Shown here: positions 16,681-26,246 of the stretch, in pieces
How positions within the stretch are numbered: the stretch's first letter is position 1
Layout of the letters: each line of letters opens with the position of its first letter
Assembly (NCBI RefSeq): GCF_019207025.1
Contig: NZ_JAEEGC010000043.1
Coordinates: forward strand, 1 to 62,212
DNA length: 62,212 nt
Direction: 5' to 3'
From: Clostridium thailandense
GTDB taxonomy: Bacteria > Bacillota > Clostridia > Clostridiales > Clostridiaceae
Program-made: the position numbers and the translations under genes
Notes under the pieces: generated by a model
What the model saw: the letters and a program-made list of their open reading frames with translations, nothing else
What the model was told of the DNA's origin: nothing
Database searches by the model: none

Positions 16681-18176
16681 TAAACTTCACCAATTTCATT
16701 CATTTTCTCTTTTAAAACTTTTAGCAATACCTTACCCGATGAATTTTTAGGCAAGGTTTTTAAAAATTCTACATACTTTGGAGTTTTATATTTAGGTAAT
16801 CTATCCCGACAATAATCAATTATATATTTTGAATTTATATTACAATTACTATCTTTCAGCACTACAAAAGCTTTTATTGCTTCTCCTAAAACATCATCGG
16901 ATATACCTATAACAGCACACTCTACTACTTCTGATATTTGCAAAATTACGTTTTCAATTTCCTTTGGACTTACCCTATTTCCTCCACTTTTTATAATGTT
17001 TTTTTCTCTCGAAACTATATATATATATCCATCCTGATCAATAGCAGCTAAGTCTCCTGTATAAAGTAATTCTCCCTTTAAAACTTTTTCTGTTTCTTCT
17101 TTATCATTAAAATATCCTTTCATTATATTTCCACCTTTAGCTACCACTTCTCCTATTTCTCCCACTTTTACGTTTTCTCCATCTTTATTTAATACCATAA
17201 GCTCTGTTCCTGGAATTCCCCTTCCAATAGAGCCTAGTTTATTTCTTATTTGGGACGGCGGAAGATAAGATAATCTTGCAGTAGCTTCAGTTTGTCCATA
17301 CATGATATAAATATCTACACCTTTTAATATATTTATAAGCTCAGATATAAAAACCTCTGGAAGTTTTCCTCCTGCTTGTGTTATATATCTTAATGAAGAA
17401 AATTTATAATTTTTGATTTCTGTCATTCGTAAAAGTATTTGATAGGTACTTGGTACTCCTGCAAAACCTGTACATTCATACTTGTTTATATGCTCTAGTA
17501 CAGTTTGTGGAAACATGAATCTATTATTTATTACTACACTTCCACCACATCTAAAGTGCGTATTGATAAGCGATGTACCATAGCAGTAATAAAAAGGAAG
17601 TACCACTTCTATCCTATCTTTTTTTGTTAAATTTAAATATTCTATTATTGAATTAGTGTTATACATAAGATTATAATGTGTAAGCATTACACCTTTTGGT
17701 TTCGCTGTTGAACCTGAAGTAAACATAATTAATGCAATATCTTTTTTTATATCAATAGTGTTATCCTCAAGTAAATTTCCTTCGTATTCCAGACCTTCTA
17801 AATCTTTTTCAGTATAAAATTGAACTTCTCTACTTACTATATTTTCTATTTTATTTTTATATCTTTCTTCCACAAATACTAATTTTATTTTTAAAATTTC
17901 TATGATGTATTTTATATCTTCTTCAGAAGTTGCTGGATTTATAGGCACACAAACACTTCCATTTTTAATAACTCCAAAATAAGTTTTAATAAAAAAGGTA
18001 GAATTTTCGGACACTATAAGTACACAGTCTTCTTTTGTATAACCTTTTCCTTTCAATAAAATTGTTACATAGTTTATATTTTTAAATATTTCTCTATAAC
18101 TTACTTCCTTTTTATGTATTATCGCTGTTTTCTCTAGATCCTGTGAGTTTTCAAAAACATAATCTGTAAAAGTCAT
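16680..18176 (-). CDS. acyl-CoA / acyl-ACP ligase (AMP-binding)
   Basis: A 498-residue ANL-superfamily adenylating enzyme. Motifs: P-loop IMFTSGSTAKPKGVMLTH (residues about 148-165), YGQTEATARLSY, YTGDLAAIDQDGYIYIVSR, and the C-terminal catalytic lysine region LPKNSSGKVL. It likely loads a carboxylic acid onto the phosphopantetheine arm of the neighbouring ACP or onto CoA. Its ATG overlaps the ACP stop (ATGA). Acyl chain length cannot be read from sequence; the promoter hints at a short or hydroxylated acid. Confidence 0.9.
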   Translation of the reverse strand: MTFTDYVFENSQDLEKTAIIHKKEVSYREIFKNINYVTILLKGKGYTKEDCVLIVSENSTFFIKTYFGVIKNGSVCVPINPATSEEDIKYIIEILKIKLVFVEERYKNKIENIVSREVQFYTEKDLEGLEYEGNLLEDNTIDIKKDIALIMFTSGSTAKPKGVMLTHYNLMYNTNSIIEYLNLTKKDRIEVVLPFYYCYGTSLINTHFRCGGSVVINNRFMFPQTVLEHINKYECTGFAGVPSTYQILLRMTEIKNYKFSSLRYITQAGGKLPEVFISELINILKGVDIYIMYGQTEATARLSYLPPSQIRNKLGSIGRGIPGTELMVLNKDGENVKVGEIGEVVAKGGNIMKGYFNDKEETEKVLKGELLYTGDLAAIDQDGYIYIVSREKNIIKSGGNRVSPKEIENVILQISEVVECAVIGISDDVLGEAIKAFVVLKDSNCNINSKYIIDYCRDRLPKYKTPKYVEFLKTLPKNSSGKVLLKVLKEKMNEIGEV

Positions 18177-18415
18177 ATCTCAACACCATATTTTTTTAAT
18201 ATTTTCTTTATATCACCAATTGTATACATTCTTGAAATATCAACTACATCAAGGCTTATTTTAAATTTTTCCTCTAGTCCATTAACAAGTTCTACATGAG
18301 CTAAAGAATCCCAATCCTCTATTTCATCTGGTCCCATTTCATCCTTTATATTTTCTACCTTTTTTATACCTAAAGTATCACAAATTACTGTATTTAATTT
18401 TTCTAAATTAGTCAT
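18173..18415 (-). CDS. acyl carrier protein
   Basis: An 80-residue acidic helical protein with the phosphopantetheine attachment serine in DWDSLAHVELV (about residue 37). It is not the housekeeping AcpP sequence (which has DSLD). AGGAGG precedes the ATG. First gene of the operon, 42 bases downstream of the sigma-54 promoter; it presumably carries the acyl chain between the ligase and LuxE/LuxC. Confidence 0.9.
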   Translation of the reverse strand: MTNLEKLNTVICDTLGIKKVENIKDEMGPDEIEDWDSLAHVELVNGLEEKFKISLDVVDISRMYTIGDIKKILKKYGVEI

Positions 18416-18456
18416 AGAATTGCCTCCTAAAAATATATTTATATGTAAATATGAGC

Positions 18457-18472
18457 AGCAAATTTCGTGCCA
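18457..18472 (-). promoter_or_regulatory. sigma-54 (-24/-12) promoter of the lux-like operon
   Basis: Minus-strand TGGCACGAAATTTGCT, a perfect match to TGGCACG-N4-TTGCW, the best RpoN promoter in the window, just upstream of the ACP gene. Confidence 0.93.
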
Positions 18473-18572
18473 TTAATATATTTGCTTTTAACACCTCTTT
18501 CTTAGCATAATAAAATTCATGGTTTCTTATTAATCAAGTTCACTTTTGATTTGAGATTACAGCCTTATTTCT

Positions 18573-18686
18573 GATGCATTATTGCAACATAATTTTAAAT
18601 GTTTGCTTATTATAAATATAAATACACCTCGAGTGCATGTTTAAAGTATTGTGTTGCTAATCTGCATCTAGTTTCTATTTTGCAAC
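18573..18686. promoter_or_regulatory. three class-1 activator sites upstream of the lux-like operon
   Basis: Sixteen-base sites on the GTTGCA-N4-TGCAAC pattern: 18573-18588 (GATGCA/TGCAAC, one mismatch), 18653-18668 (GTTGCT/TGCATC) and 18671-18686 (GTTTCT/TGCAAC). They stand 100 to 215 bases upstream of the promoter, the same arrangement as before abfD. Confidence 0.72.
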
Positions 18687-18724
18687 AAAGTGTTAAAATC
18701 TGATTAACAATTTTAGGTATAAAT

Positions 18725-18747
18725 AAAAAAGAGAGCAATTACTCTCT
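18725..18747 (-). terminator. terminator overlapping the end of the 54-residue gene
   Basis: AGAGAG-N6-CTCTCT stem followed by TTTTTT in the minus direction; it includes the stop codon of the small gene. Confidence 0.8.
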
Positions 18748-18903
18748 TGAATTTTCTTTATCAGCTTCTATGCCTTTATTTCTCAGTATCTTTTCTGCGG
18801 CTGGAACAATACCTAATCCACCTATACTAAAAGCTGTCATGTTATTTAACTGTTTTACTATTTCGTTTTTTTCATTATTAATTTTTTTATTCTTATGTTC
18901 CAT
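18739..18903 (-). CDS. small protein, 54 residues, unknown
   Basis: Starts MEHKNKKINNEKNEIVKQL with a good GAGGTGAT site eight bases upstream, and continues through MTAFSIGGLGIVPAAEKIL to a charged end. A lysine-rich N-terminus and a short hydrophobic glycine-containing segment suggest a small amphipathic or membrane-touching protein. It has its own terminator. Not recognised. Confidence 0.7.
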   Translation of the reverse strand: MEHKNKKINNEKNEIVKQLNNMTAFSIGGLGIVPAAEKILRNKGIEADKENSRE

Positions 18904-19041
18904 ATTATCACCTCAGTTATTATAATAACCACTAGTACGATTCAATATTCCCCATAAAAGGAATCTATATAGAAATTCTTAAAAATATCTCCTTAATATA
19001 TAATCTACTAATTTTGATATCTTTCTATTTTTTTAAATAAT

Positions 19042-19076
19042 AAAGGCGCTTAAGCCCTAAAACCTAAACGCCTTTA
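19042..19076 (-). terminator. probable terminator of the 75-residue coiled-coil gene
   Basis: AAAGGCG and the following TTARG pair with their complement (19042-19054 with 19064-19076, two G-U type mismatches). The T tract is weak. Confidence 0.5.
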
Positions 19077-19109
19077 TATATGTTTGTACTTAACACACGA
19101 TTTATTATA

Positions 19110-19337
19110 TCATTTATTTTTTGATTCGTTATTAGATAAATATTTAATTTGCTTATCTATTTCATTCATATCATTTATTAGCTTATCTATTTTTTCTTGA
19201 CTTTCACCATATCTCATACTAAACCTTGCAGCAATTTGTTCAATAGTTGCTATTTTATTTTCTATTTCAGCTTTTTTATTTTTAAGTTCTTGTATTTCTC
19301 TTTTGACTGCATCTGGATCTTTTTTATTTATATACAC
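19110..19337 (-). CDS. small coiled-coil protein, 75 residues, unknown
   Basis: The GTG at 19335-19337 follows AAGGAG by eight bases and gives a product starting MYINKKDPDAVKREIQEL. Nearly all of it is a charged heptad pattern (about residues 10-65), so a coiled coil. No signal or membrane segment. A longer reading frame to 19355 would swallow the ribosome site. Family not recognised. Confidence 0.7.
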   Translation of the reverse strand: MYINKKDPDAVKREIQELKNKKAEIENKIATIEQIAARFSMRYGESQEKIDKLINDMNEIDKQIKYLSNNESKNK

Positions 19338-19402
19338 TATTATCACTCCTTCCACACATAATAACTTCTATGCTAAAATAAGGTTTCCTTCTAAAATTCG
19401 AA

Positions 19403-19495
19403 TTATATTCCTAACCATACTTGAACTATTGCAGATAAAATCATGACAGCTATCAATATATTTTGATTCCATCTAGTATTAAATTCATACTTCAC
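19403..19495 (-). CDS. candidate 30-residue membrane peptide
   Basis: From a GTG at 19493-19495 the frame reads a polar start (KYEFNTRWNQN) and one hydrophobic helix (ILIAVMILSAIVQVWLGI). The same frame is open 15 codons further upstream but crosses a terminator hairpin and has no start codon. No convincing ribosome site. It may be a real small membrane peptide or the end of a decayed gene. Confidence 0.35.
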   Translation of the reverse strand: MKYEFNTRWNQNILIAVMILSAIVQVWLGI

Positions 19496-19517
19496 ACTCT
19501 CACTTGCCTTTATAAAA

Positions 19518-19545
19518 TAAAAAAGAAGCCTATTTCTAAGCTTCT
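19518..19545 (-). terminator. terminator downstream of the rhs remnant
   Basis: AGAAGC (19540-19545 complement) pairs with GCTTCT (19524-19529 side), ten-base loop, followed by TTTTTTATTTT in the minus direction. Confidence 0.75.
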
Positions 19546-20114
19546 CCTATTGCTAATTACAATCCAATTAACTTGTCATACTCCTTTCTAGTTATTACAT
19601 TACAGAATTTGTTTTTATTATCTCATGATTATGTTCCTCTGTTATCAAAAAGTAAGCAAAAGCCTTGCACTAATGTCTACTTCCTAATTTTACTAATCAA
19701 GGCCCACATTAAAAATTCCTCTAGGATCATGTCTCCTAGGACAACTATTATTATAAATTCCAAATATTACATTTTAATTTCCAAATTGTTACATTTATGT
19801 TAAGTTTATAATTGTCTTATTGGTAAATTTTGGATGTAAAATAAGCATTGCGTCAATATTAGATCTCTAAATACTCATAACTATTTACCATCCTATCCTA
19901 TAGTATTTGATCCAAATAACCATTTGTTTTCATGCCCTCGAATTTTTGCTTTATGAGGCTACATCTATGTTCATTTTCATTACGGCCTGCTAGGTTGCTC
20001 ACCTGGCTTACCCAGATTTTCGTCGATGGGCTTAAGCATTTCAGTTACCATCCATACTTCCATCCTAGCTAAGTAACTTCTACCTTTTATTACTGCTGGT
20101 TCTTCCACAGATAG
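19546..20114. other. decayed region 3' of rhs, no intact gene
   Basis: About 570 bases with only broken reading frames. On the minus strand a 17-codon end ending FCNVITRKEYDKLIGL precedes the terminator, and a 42-codon GC-richer ORF runs from a GTG at 20108 to a stop at 19980 (includes TEMLKPIDENLGKPGEQP). The latter stretch looks more like structured RNA or a mobile-intron scrap than protein, but I cannot name it. Confidence 0.5.
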
Positions 20115-20246
20115 TTACGAGTGCTTTAGTCTAGGCACACGATTGTTCTTACAATACATAAACAAGTTATGAGCAAGTAGTTCACCTGTCTGTCCAATTA
20201 ATCCATCCGCATTAATAAATCTTCCCCATTCTGGGTCATAGTATCT
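20115..20246 (-). pseudogene. rhs/YD-repeat gene, detached core 3' end
   Basis: Forty-three codons reading RYYDPEWGRFINADGL and GQTGELLAHNLFMYCKNN, the typical end of the RHS core just before the variable tip. It is out of frame with the upstream piece, which reads RNAQGDVIGLFDTN and then a stop. The normal linking core segment (about 40 residues) is missing, so a deletion has joined the two. After CKNN the frame ends within a few codons, with no tip domain. Confidence 0.8.
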
Positions 20247-20308
20247 AATTAGTGTCAAATAGACCTATTACGTCCCCTTGTGCATTTCTCGTATAAATAA
20301 AGGAAGCT

Positions 20309-23014
20309 CTACAGCAGAGCTCGCACCAAATCACAGATTTGGGCTCTCTGCTTATCCGTTCCATTTAAGTTCATACTTATAAGATTTCCTGAACTATCAT
20401 AAGTGTAGTGAATTTTGTCTGTTCCGTTGTCTTCGTAAGTTACATTATCACCATTTAAATGGTACTTTGTTACGACTCCATTTATATTTTTCTCTGTTCT
20501 TACACCATCATCATTATACTTATAGGATATATTGATTCCTGTCTTTGACATGGAAGCTAGCTGTCTTCCTTCTTCCCAGTTGGAAGTCCATCCATCATAG
20601 GTGAGTGGATTTCCTATAGCATCATAAGTTATTGTTTTACCATTATAAGATGTAAGTTTATCCTTCCAGTTACTATCTCCATATACATAGCTATAAGTGT
20701 TTATAGGATTTGCTGGATTTGAAACTGTTGTATAGTTATATTCTGTTTTTGTTAGTATATTTCCTCCAGCATCATAGGTATATACTATAGTTTTATTTAG
20801 TATCTGGTTATCTTCCCTAATTACCTCGTTAAGCTCATTATAGTAATATTGTATACTCTTATTATTATCGGTTATTGTATTTATATTTCCTTTAGAATCA
20901 TAAGTGTAATTTATAGTTCTTCCTTTGCCGAAGAAATTAACAGACTTTACTTTGGTTGTAGTAGCTCCTGCAGTTCCATCTGTATAACTATACTCTACAT
21001 AGTACCCATTACTACCAGACTGAGTTGGTGTTAAATATCCATCTTTTGTTTTTCTTCCTAAGGAATCATAGGTATACATAATATGATTATTTGAATACTG
21101 TACATCGTAAGGTCTATTATCTTTATCATAGCCATAGCTTATATCATAGGCTTTCCCATTTATTTTTTCTGTAAGCTTATTCTTATTACTGTTTGCATCA
21201 TAGTTATAGGTTGTACTATTTCCAAGTGAATCATTAATCTTAGAAAGCCTGTTTGCTAAGTCATATACATATCTGTAACTCACACCATTTACAAGATCTT
21301 CTTCATATCCTAAGTTTCCTGCTGCATCATATTGATAATTATATCTTGAAGTTCCATTATATTTACTTGTTATAACTCTGCCTAAATTATCATAATCACT
21401 ACCTACATTTTGCCCATTTCCATAATTAGATTGAAGCAGATTTCCTGTAGGTAAATCATAACTATTTGTTATAAGTTTTTGTGTTCCAACATAAACTTCA
21501 TTGTTATTACCAAGAGAATCATAATTAAAACTGTAACTAAAGCCATTATGTGTTATAGTTTTAATTCTATCATTTTCATAAGTGTAACTATTAGATATAT
21601 TATTACCATCAACATTTTTACTTACACCTGTTAGTCTGTCCATATCGTCATAGGCGTAAGAAGTGGTTTTTGCCGATGGGTCTGTAACACTTTTTAGTGT
21701 TCCCTTTGTCTCATCATAATCATAGGTTACGGTATTTCCAGCACTGTCTGTGAGTGTTTTTATATAATTTCCACTTGGTGTATAGGTTGATGTTGACTGC
21801 GTAAATAATGTTGAATCTCCAATTTTACCCTTTGTAGGATTTCCACTTGCATCGTATTCAAAAGAGTATACTACGTTTTCTGCTGAAGTAGCCTTATTTA
21901 TATTATGCTTACTGTCATACTCATATTTAAAGGTGCTTCCTTTTGGATCTACTGCGCTGATTAAATCATTAGTTCCGTTATATCCAAAAGTAGAGGATTG
22001 TTTCGCTAAATCTTGTGTAGAAACTACCTTACCATTAGAGTCGTATTTATAGCTTACTCCAAATTCTTCTTTATATAGCTGTATATTTGTAAAATAAACA
22101 GTATTAGCATTATTATAGTATAATGCATATGCAGTTATACTGTTATAATCCTTGTTTGCCACAATTCTATCTGAAACATATTGCCAATCTGAACTGTCCT
22201 GGTTAAAAGGTATTACTGTCCACTGGGTTGTCCCATCAGTGTTTTGTAAACCAACATCTAGTGCAAAGTACCTGGAATCAGTAAGAGGTACAGAATCTCC
22301 TTTTGCCCATCCGCTAGCAGCAAATACATCTCCACTTTTACCTGACATCGGGATATATTGGTTTATATTTTTTAATTTATTAGAGTACCCATTAACTCTA
22401 AAAGCAGTTCTACCCTCTATCTGCAGTGGTTTATCATATGCATCAGAGTCACTATTTTTATTCCATAAATAAGGAACCCAATCATTATTAGGATTATAAG
22501 TCATATTGGAATTTTCTATTAAGTTGTATCTATTGGCTATAGCTCCATCCTCAAGTTGAAGACTATCAAAGTATGCTGTCCCTTTCTCTCCTGCAATACC
22601 TGCTCTTATATTAACTGTAGTACTAGCAGCATTTGAAGGTAATGTGAATTTCACTTCATATCTATCCCAGTTATTCACACCATTTACTGATGCTGACTCT
22701 ACGGTGCTATAACTGCCATCATTGTTTTGATAGTTTACAAACAATATAGCTCCTTTTCCTGTCTTATTTGTTATATCAGTTGTTTTAATGTACCCAGATA
22801 AAGTATAGGTTTTCCCCCTTTCTAAGGTGACAGATTGATTGCAGAAATACCTACCTGCACTATCATCACTTTTAGTAACTTTTAAGCTTTTACTTCCAAA
22901 ATATTTGTCTTCTGTTGTAAATGTTAGAGTTCCAGTTGCTTCATTACCCCAGCTATCCTTGTTCCAGTAGCTATCAGATGTTTCAGCATCATGATTCATT
23001 AGATAATTGGTCAC
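20309..23014 (-). pseudogene. rhs/YD-repeat gene, middle fragment
   Basis: Nine hundred codons of carbohydrate-binding-like domains (two jelly-roll type segments, e.g. LERGKTYTLSGYIKTTD) and then more than a dozen YD repeats such as YEYDSKHNINKAT, YNYDANSNKNKLTEK and YVYDLANRLSKI. In intact proteins this builds a hollow beta shell around a toxin or adhesin tip. The frame starts without a ribosome site, directly continuing the upstream fragment after a frameshift near 23036, and is cut at its end by a palindromic insertion. Read as one broken gene of about 4.4 kb. Confidence 0.85.
20313..20352. repeat. palindromic insertion in the rhs gene
   Basis: AGCAGAGCTCGCACCAAATC and GATTTGGGCTCTCTGCT form a hairpin with a three-base loop. 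It sits between MNLNGTDK and FIYTRNAQGD, which are contiguous in RHS proteins, and shifts the frame to an early stop. It looks like a small inserted palindrome. Confidence 0.65.
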
Positions 23015-23034
23015 AGTTTTTTGAAGCTTTGATT

Positions 23035-24489
23035 CTAAAGAAAGCTTGTCCTTCTTCCGCTTGAATCTGTGATTCCCAAAAGATAACCTTCAGGCGTACT
23101 GTCCAGAAGAATTACTCTTCCTGCTCCATCGGTTATTTTACTAAGTGTAGTACCACTATATGACAGCGTAGCAGTATTTCCGTTACTATCTTTAATCTGA
23201 TACAGGTATCCGCCAGGAACAAATATTAGCTGATTATCTTTATTGTCTTTGATAGTATACCCACCGTCTGAGTTTATAGTGAGAATGCTATCCAATCCTG
23301 CATCATCTTTATATTTGCCTGTAGAGTCATCTTTCTTAAAATAATGCTTCGTTCCATCTTCATCAATATAAACATAATACTGTATCCCTGAGAATGTCTG
23401 AGGAATTACTCTCTGACTAAGATTAAGCCTCCAGCCTAGTCCATAACCAGAACTGCTGCCTTTATCATTACTATTGAATACATGAGTTATACTTATAGGC
23501 ATTTTGTTGCCATTCATATCTAAGTCATTGTGAGTAAAAACAAGATTTCCGTTATAGTCATTTACATATCCAGTACCAGCTCTTCCTATAGCTGCTGAAT
23601 GATATGTCCAATAATTTTCAAGGCCTGAGTTATTTACATACCATAAAGTTACCTGTGGTCTATAACCTGCATAAGCTGATGAAGTATCTGATGAAACAAA
23701 TTCAGTGTAGCCACTTCCTTCATTATTATTCATAAGCATTAATCCGTAGTTATTGCCTGTAGTATACCAATCTTTAACTATACCTGTTATATCCCAAAAA
23801 AAGTCCGTTCCTGCTGCCCCCGTCACGGTCTTATATTCTTCAATTTTCCCAGCATAATCTGCTCTGTTATTCCATATAAGTGTGGATGGATCCCAATTAC
23901 TTAGAACTTTATGAATATCAATTTGAGTACTGCTGGTTTTATCTGAATATAATGAAAGACCTAATTGCGCATTTGTAATTAAATCTCCTGTTTGGAGCGT
24001 TGGAAGATCAAATTTGATGTAACTTCTTGTAACGCCGGAAGCACTTCCATTTCCTACTCCTAGAAGTATAGAATTCTGTCTATTTTCGCTTGGTATTGCA
24101 GATCCAATAAATGTGTCATGAATACTATTTATGTCTAAGGAAGTTTGAACTGGTGGATCAATGGTTACTGGATAAACTCTATCTGCACTATTAAGCCAAC
24201 TATTATCAGGCTTCATTGTAAGTACATATCCATTTTTATTTTGATCTAAAGAAATATCGATATTTTCACTATGAGCCTTGTTAGCATCCATCATAACAGG
24301 AGCTGCCATAATAAATACCGCTTTTGACGTGTCTTTCTTATCATAGAATATAATGCTTTTATCACTTTGTATTTTAGGTAAGAGATTTTTCGTCTGTATA
24401 TTAAACTTAAATTCTGGATTATCAATTGCACTTTTTAGAATTATATTTTCCTTTACTTCACTACTTATAACATTATAGTTTAAATCCAC
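23035..24489 (-). pseudogene. rhs/YD-repeat gene, 5' fragment
   Basis: About 484 codons. The middle holds a DNRLRE-type cell-wall domain (SIHDTFIGSAIPS to VTRSYIKFDLP, later WDITGIVKDWYTTGNNYGLML), then the start of the RHS region (GLGWRLNLSQRVIPQ, IDEDGTKHYF) and the first YD-like turns. There is no signal peptide: the frame opens with a GTG right after the terminator of the CWB2 gene, so the true N-terminus has been lost. It ends DSSGRRTSFL by frameshift into the next piece. Confidence 0.82.
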
Positions 24490-24493
24490 ATTG

Positions 24494-24530
24494 AAAAATA
24501 AAGGACCTATCTCAAATAAGATAAGCCCTT
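24494..24530 (-). terminator. terminator of the CWB2 surface-protein gene
   Basis: Twelve-pair stem with two G-U pairs (24501-24512 with 24519-24530), six-base loop, then a T-rich run in the minus direction. Confidence 0.82.
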
Positions 24531-24547
24531 AATAAACAAATTTTATA

Positions 24548-26089
24548 TTACTGCATACTGTTTTTTATTTTTGTTAATCTGTTACTTAGTTTCATTATAT
24601 TAACTTCAGCATTTGGAAGCTGTTTAGCATCATTCATATATTTAGTATTATAGCTTTGTAATTCGTTAAGTTCTTGCTGAAGTTTTTCTAAATTATTAGA
24701 GTCAATGGCATCTTTCATAGAATTAAAAATAGATACGTAATTATCTAGATAACCCTTAACAGTGTCTAAACTCTGTATTTCAGTATTTATATTATTTATA
24801 TAATCTAGTTTAAGGGATTCAAGGCCATCCGGACTTTGTAAGTTAGAAACATTATTCTTAAGCTTAATAAGATTCTGTTTGTATGTTTCTAAAGAAGCAT
24901 TCCCGTTTTTAAATAATTGAGCAAACTCTTCAAAAGCATTAGATATTTGAGCTTGATCTCCTAAGTCATTAAAATTAATACTATTAAATAGTTCCGTCAT
25001 GGTGTTTGAAGCACTGGTTTCTTCGGTTATATAGTCATTACAGTAATTCGATAAGTTATTTATATAATCCTTTTCCGCAGTACTAATTTGGTCACTTCCT
25101 TTTAAGGAATACTCGATTGGTAAGTCTATTGAACCAACTCCTCCAAGCAGAATCAAATTTTTATAATTTTTACTATCAATAAACACTCTTTGATTTGTTA
25201 AATCTTGTCCATCTGTTAATATTATAGGTGCATTTAATTTTGAAGCAAGAGCACTTCCAGATAAAGCATCAGGAAAGTTTTCACCACTTGCCAGTACTGC
25301 ACTATCAGTGTCTATATTAAAGTATTTACATATTTCTAGTGAAGTATCGTATCTAGTTTGTCCAGATATTCTAACTATTTTATCTGTACTTAAGGAAGGT
25401 ACTAGTTTCTTTACCTCATTGATAATGTCATCTGATACTACACCAGTTCCCCCTACAACATATACCTCATTAGGTTGTATATCTGAAAGAATGCTTTTAG
25501 TTTCATCTGGTAGACTTGAAGCTCCTGTCATTAATATTGGATACCCTTTTCCGGCAGCAACACTTGAAACACTAAGAGCATCAGCAAAACCATATCCATT
25601 TGTTATAACTACAGGAGTTCCTTTTTGCAAATTCATAGAGTTAACAATGAACTTATTAGTGTCAAATCTGTCTTTTCCTCCAAGTCTTATAATATTGTTG
25701 AAGCCCTGGTTTTTCATATAATTAATAAATTCATCACTTATAGAACCAGTTCCACCTAAAACATAGATATTCCCAGATTTATTTAAGTGATTATTTATAT
25801 AGTCTAGGGTTTCGTTACTTTCACTTAATGTATTATTCAAAAGTAGTATAGGAGCATTATACTTTTTAGAAAGCACGCTTCCTGATAGAGCATCCGGAAA
25901 ATCTTTACCACTTGCAACTATAACATTTTGAACTGTTCCACTACTAAAGTCATTAGAAATACTAATAGAAGTTTTATATCTGTCCGCACCATACAGTCTA
26001 CTTACATTATAGTTACTTTTAGCGTATGCTGTAGATGAAATCCCAACTATAATACAAGCAGTAGCAACTAAATTAAATATTTTTTTCAA
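24548..26089 (-). CDS. secreted cell-wall protein with three CWB2 repeats
   Basis: A 513-residue exported protein. Residues 1-23 are a signal peptide (MKKIFNLVATACIIVGISSTAYA). Three CWB2 domains follow (about 30-330), each with RLYGADRYKTS / RLGGKDRFDTN / RISGQTRYDTS, FPDALSGS-type and VLGGTGSIS-type motifs; triplets of these anchor clostridial proteins to wall polymers. The remainder is a helical coiled-coil domain of unknown role. The start is a TTG about ten bases after AAAGGGG. Upstream of, and once probably transcribed with, the rhs gene. Confidence 0.9.
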   Translation of the reverse strand: MKKIFNLVATACIIVGISSTAYAKSNYNVSRLYGADRYKTSISISNDFSSGTVQNVIVASGKDFPDALSGSVLSKKYNAPILLLNNTLSESNETLDYINNHLNKSGNIYVLGGTGSISDEFINYMKNQGFNNIIRLGGKDRFDTNKFIVNSMNLQKGTPVVITNGYGFADALSVSSVAAGKGYPILMTGASSLPDETKSILSDIQPNEVYVVGGTGVVSDDIINEVKKLVPSLSTDKIVRISGQTRYDTSLEICKYFNIDTDSAVLASGENFPDALSGSALASKLNAPIILTDGQDLTNQRVFIDSKNYKNLILLGGVGSIDLPIEYSLKGSDQISTAEKDYINNLSNYCNDYITEETSASNTMTELFNSINFNDLGDQAQISNAFEEFAQLFKNGNASLETYKQNLIKLKNNVSNLQSPDGLESLKLDYINNINTEIQSLDTVKGYLDNYVSIFNSMKDAIDSNNLEKLQQELNELQSYNTKYMNDAKQLPNAEVNIMKLSNRLTKIKNSMQ

Positions 26090-26246
26090 AATTTCACGTC
26101 CCCTTTACGCAATCTTATTTTCACTATGATATTATCATGCAAAGGAGGAATTATACATAGTAGGCGTAAGGAATACGTGGTATATGTTGGAATCTAACCC
26201 TTAACTTTCTCCAAATAAACTCTACGCAGAATAAACCTAATTTCAG

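Noticed and set aside
14279..18415. Bioluminescence operon
   Set aside because: No luxA/luxB-like gene is nearby and the host appears anaerobic; only the reductase half is present.
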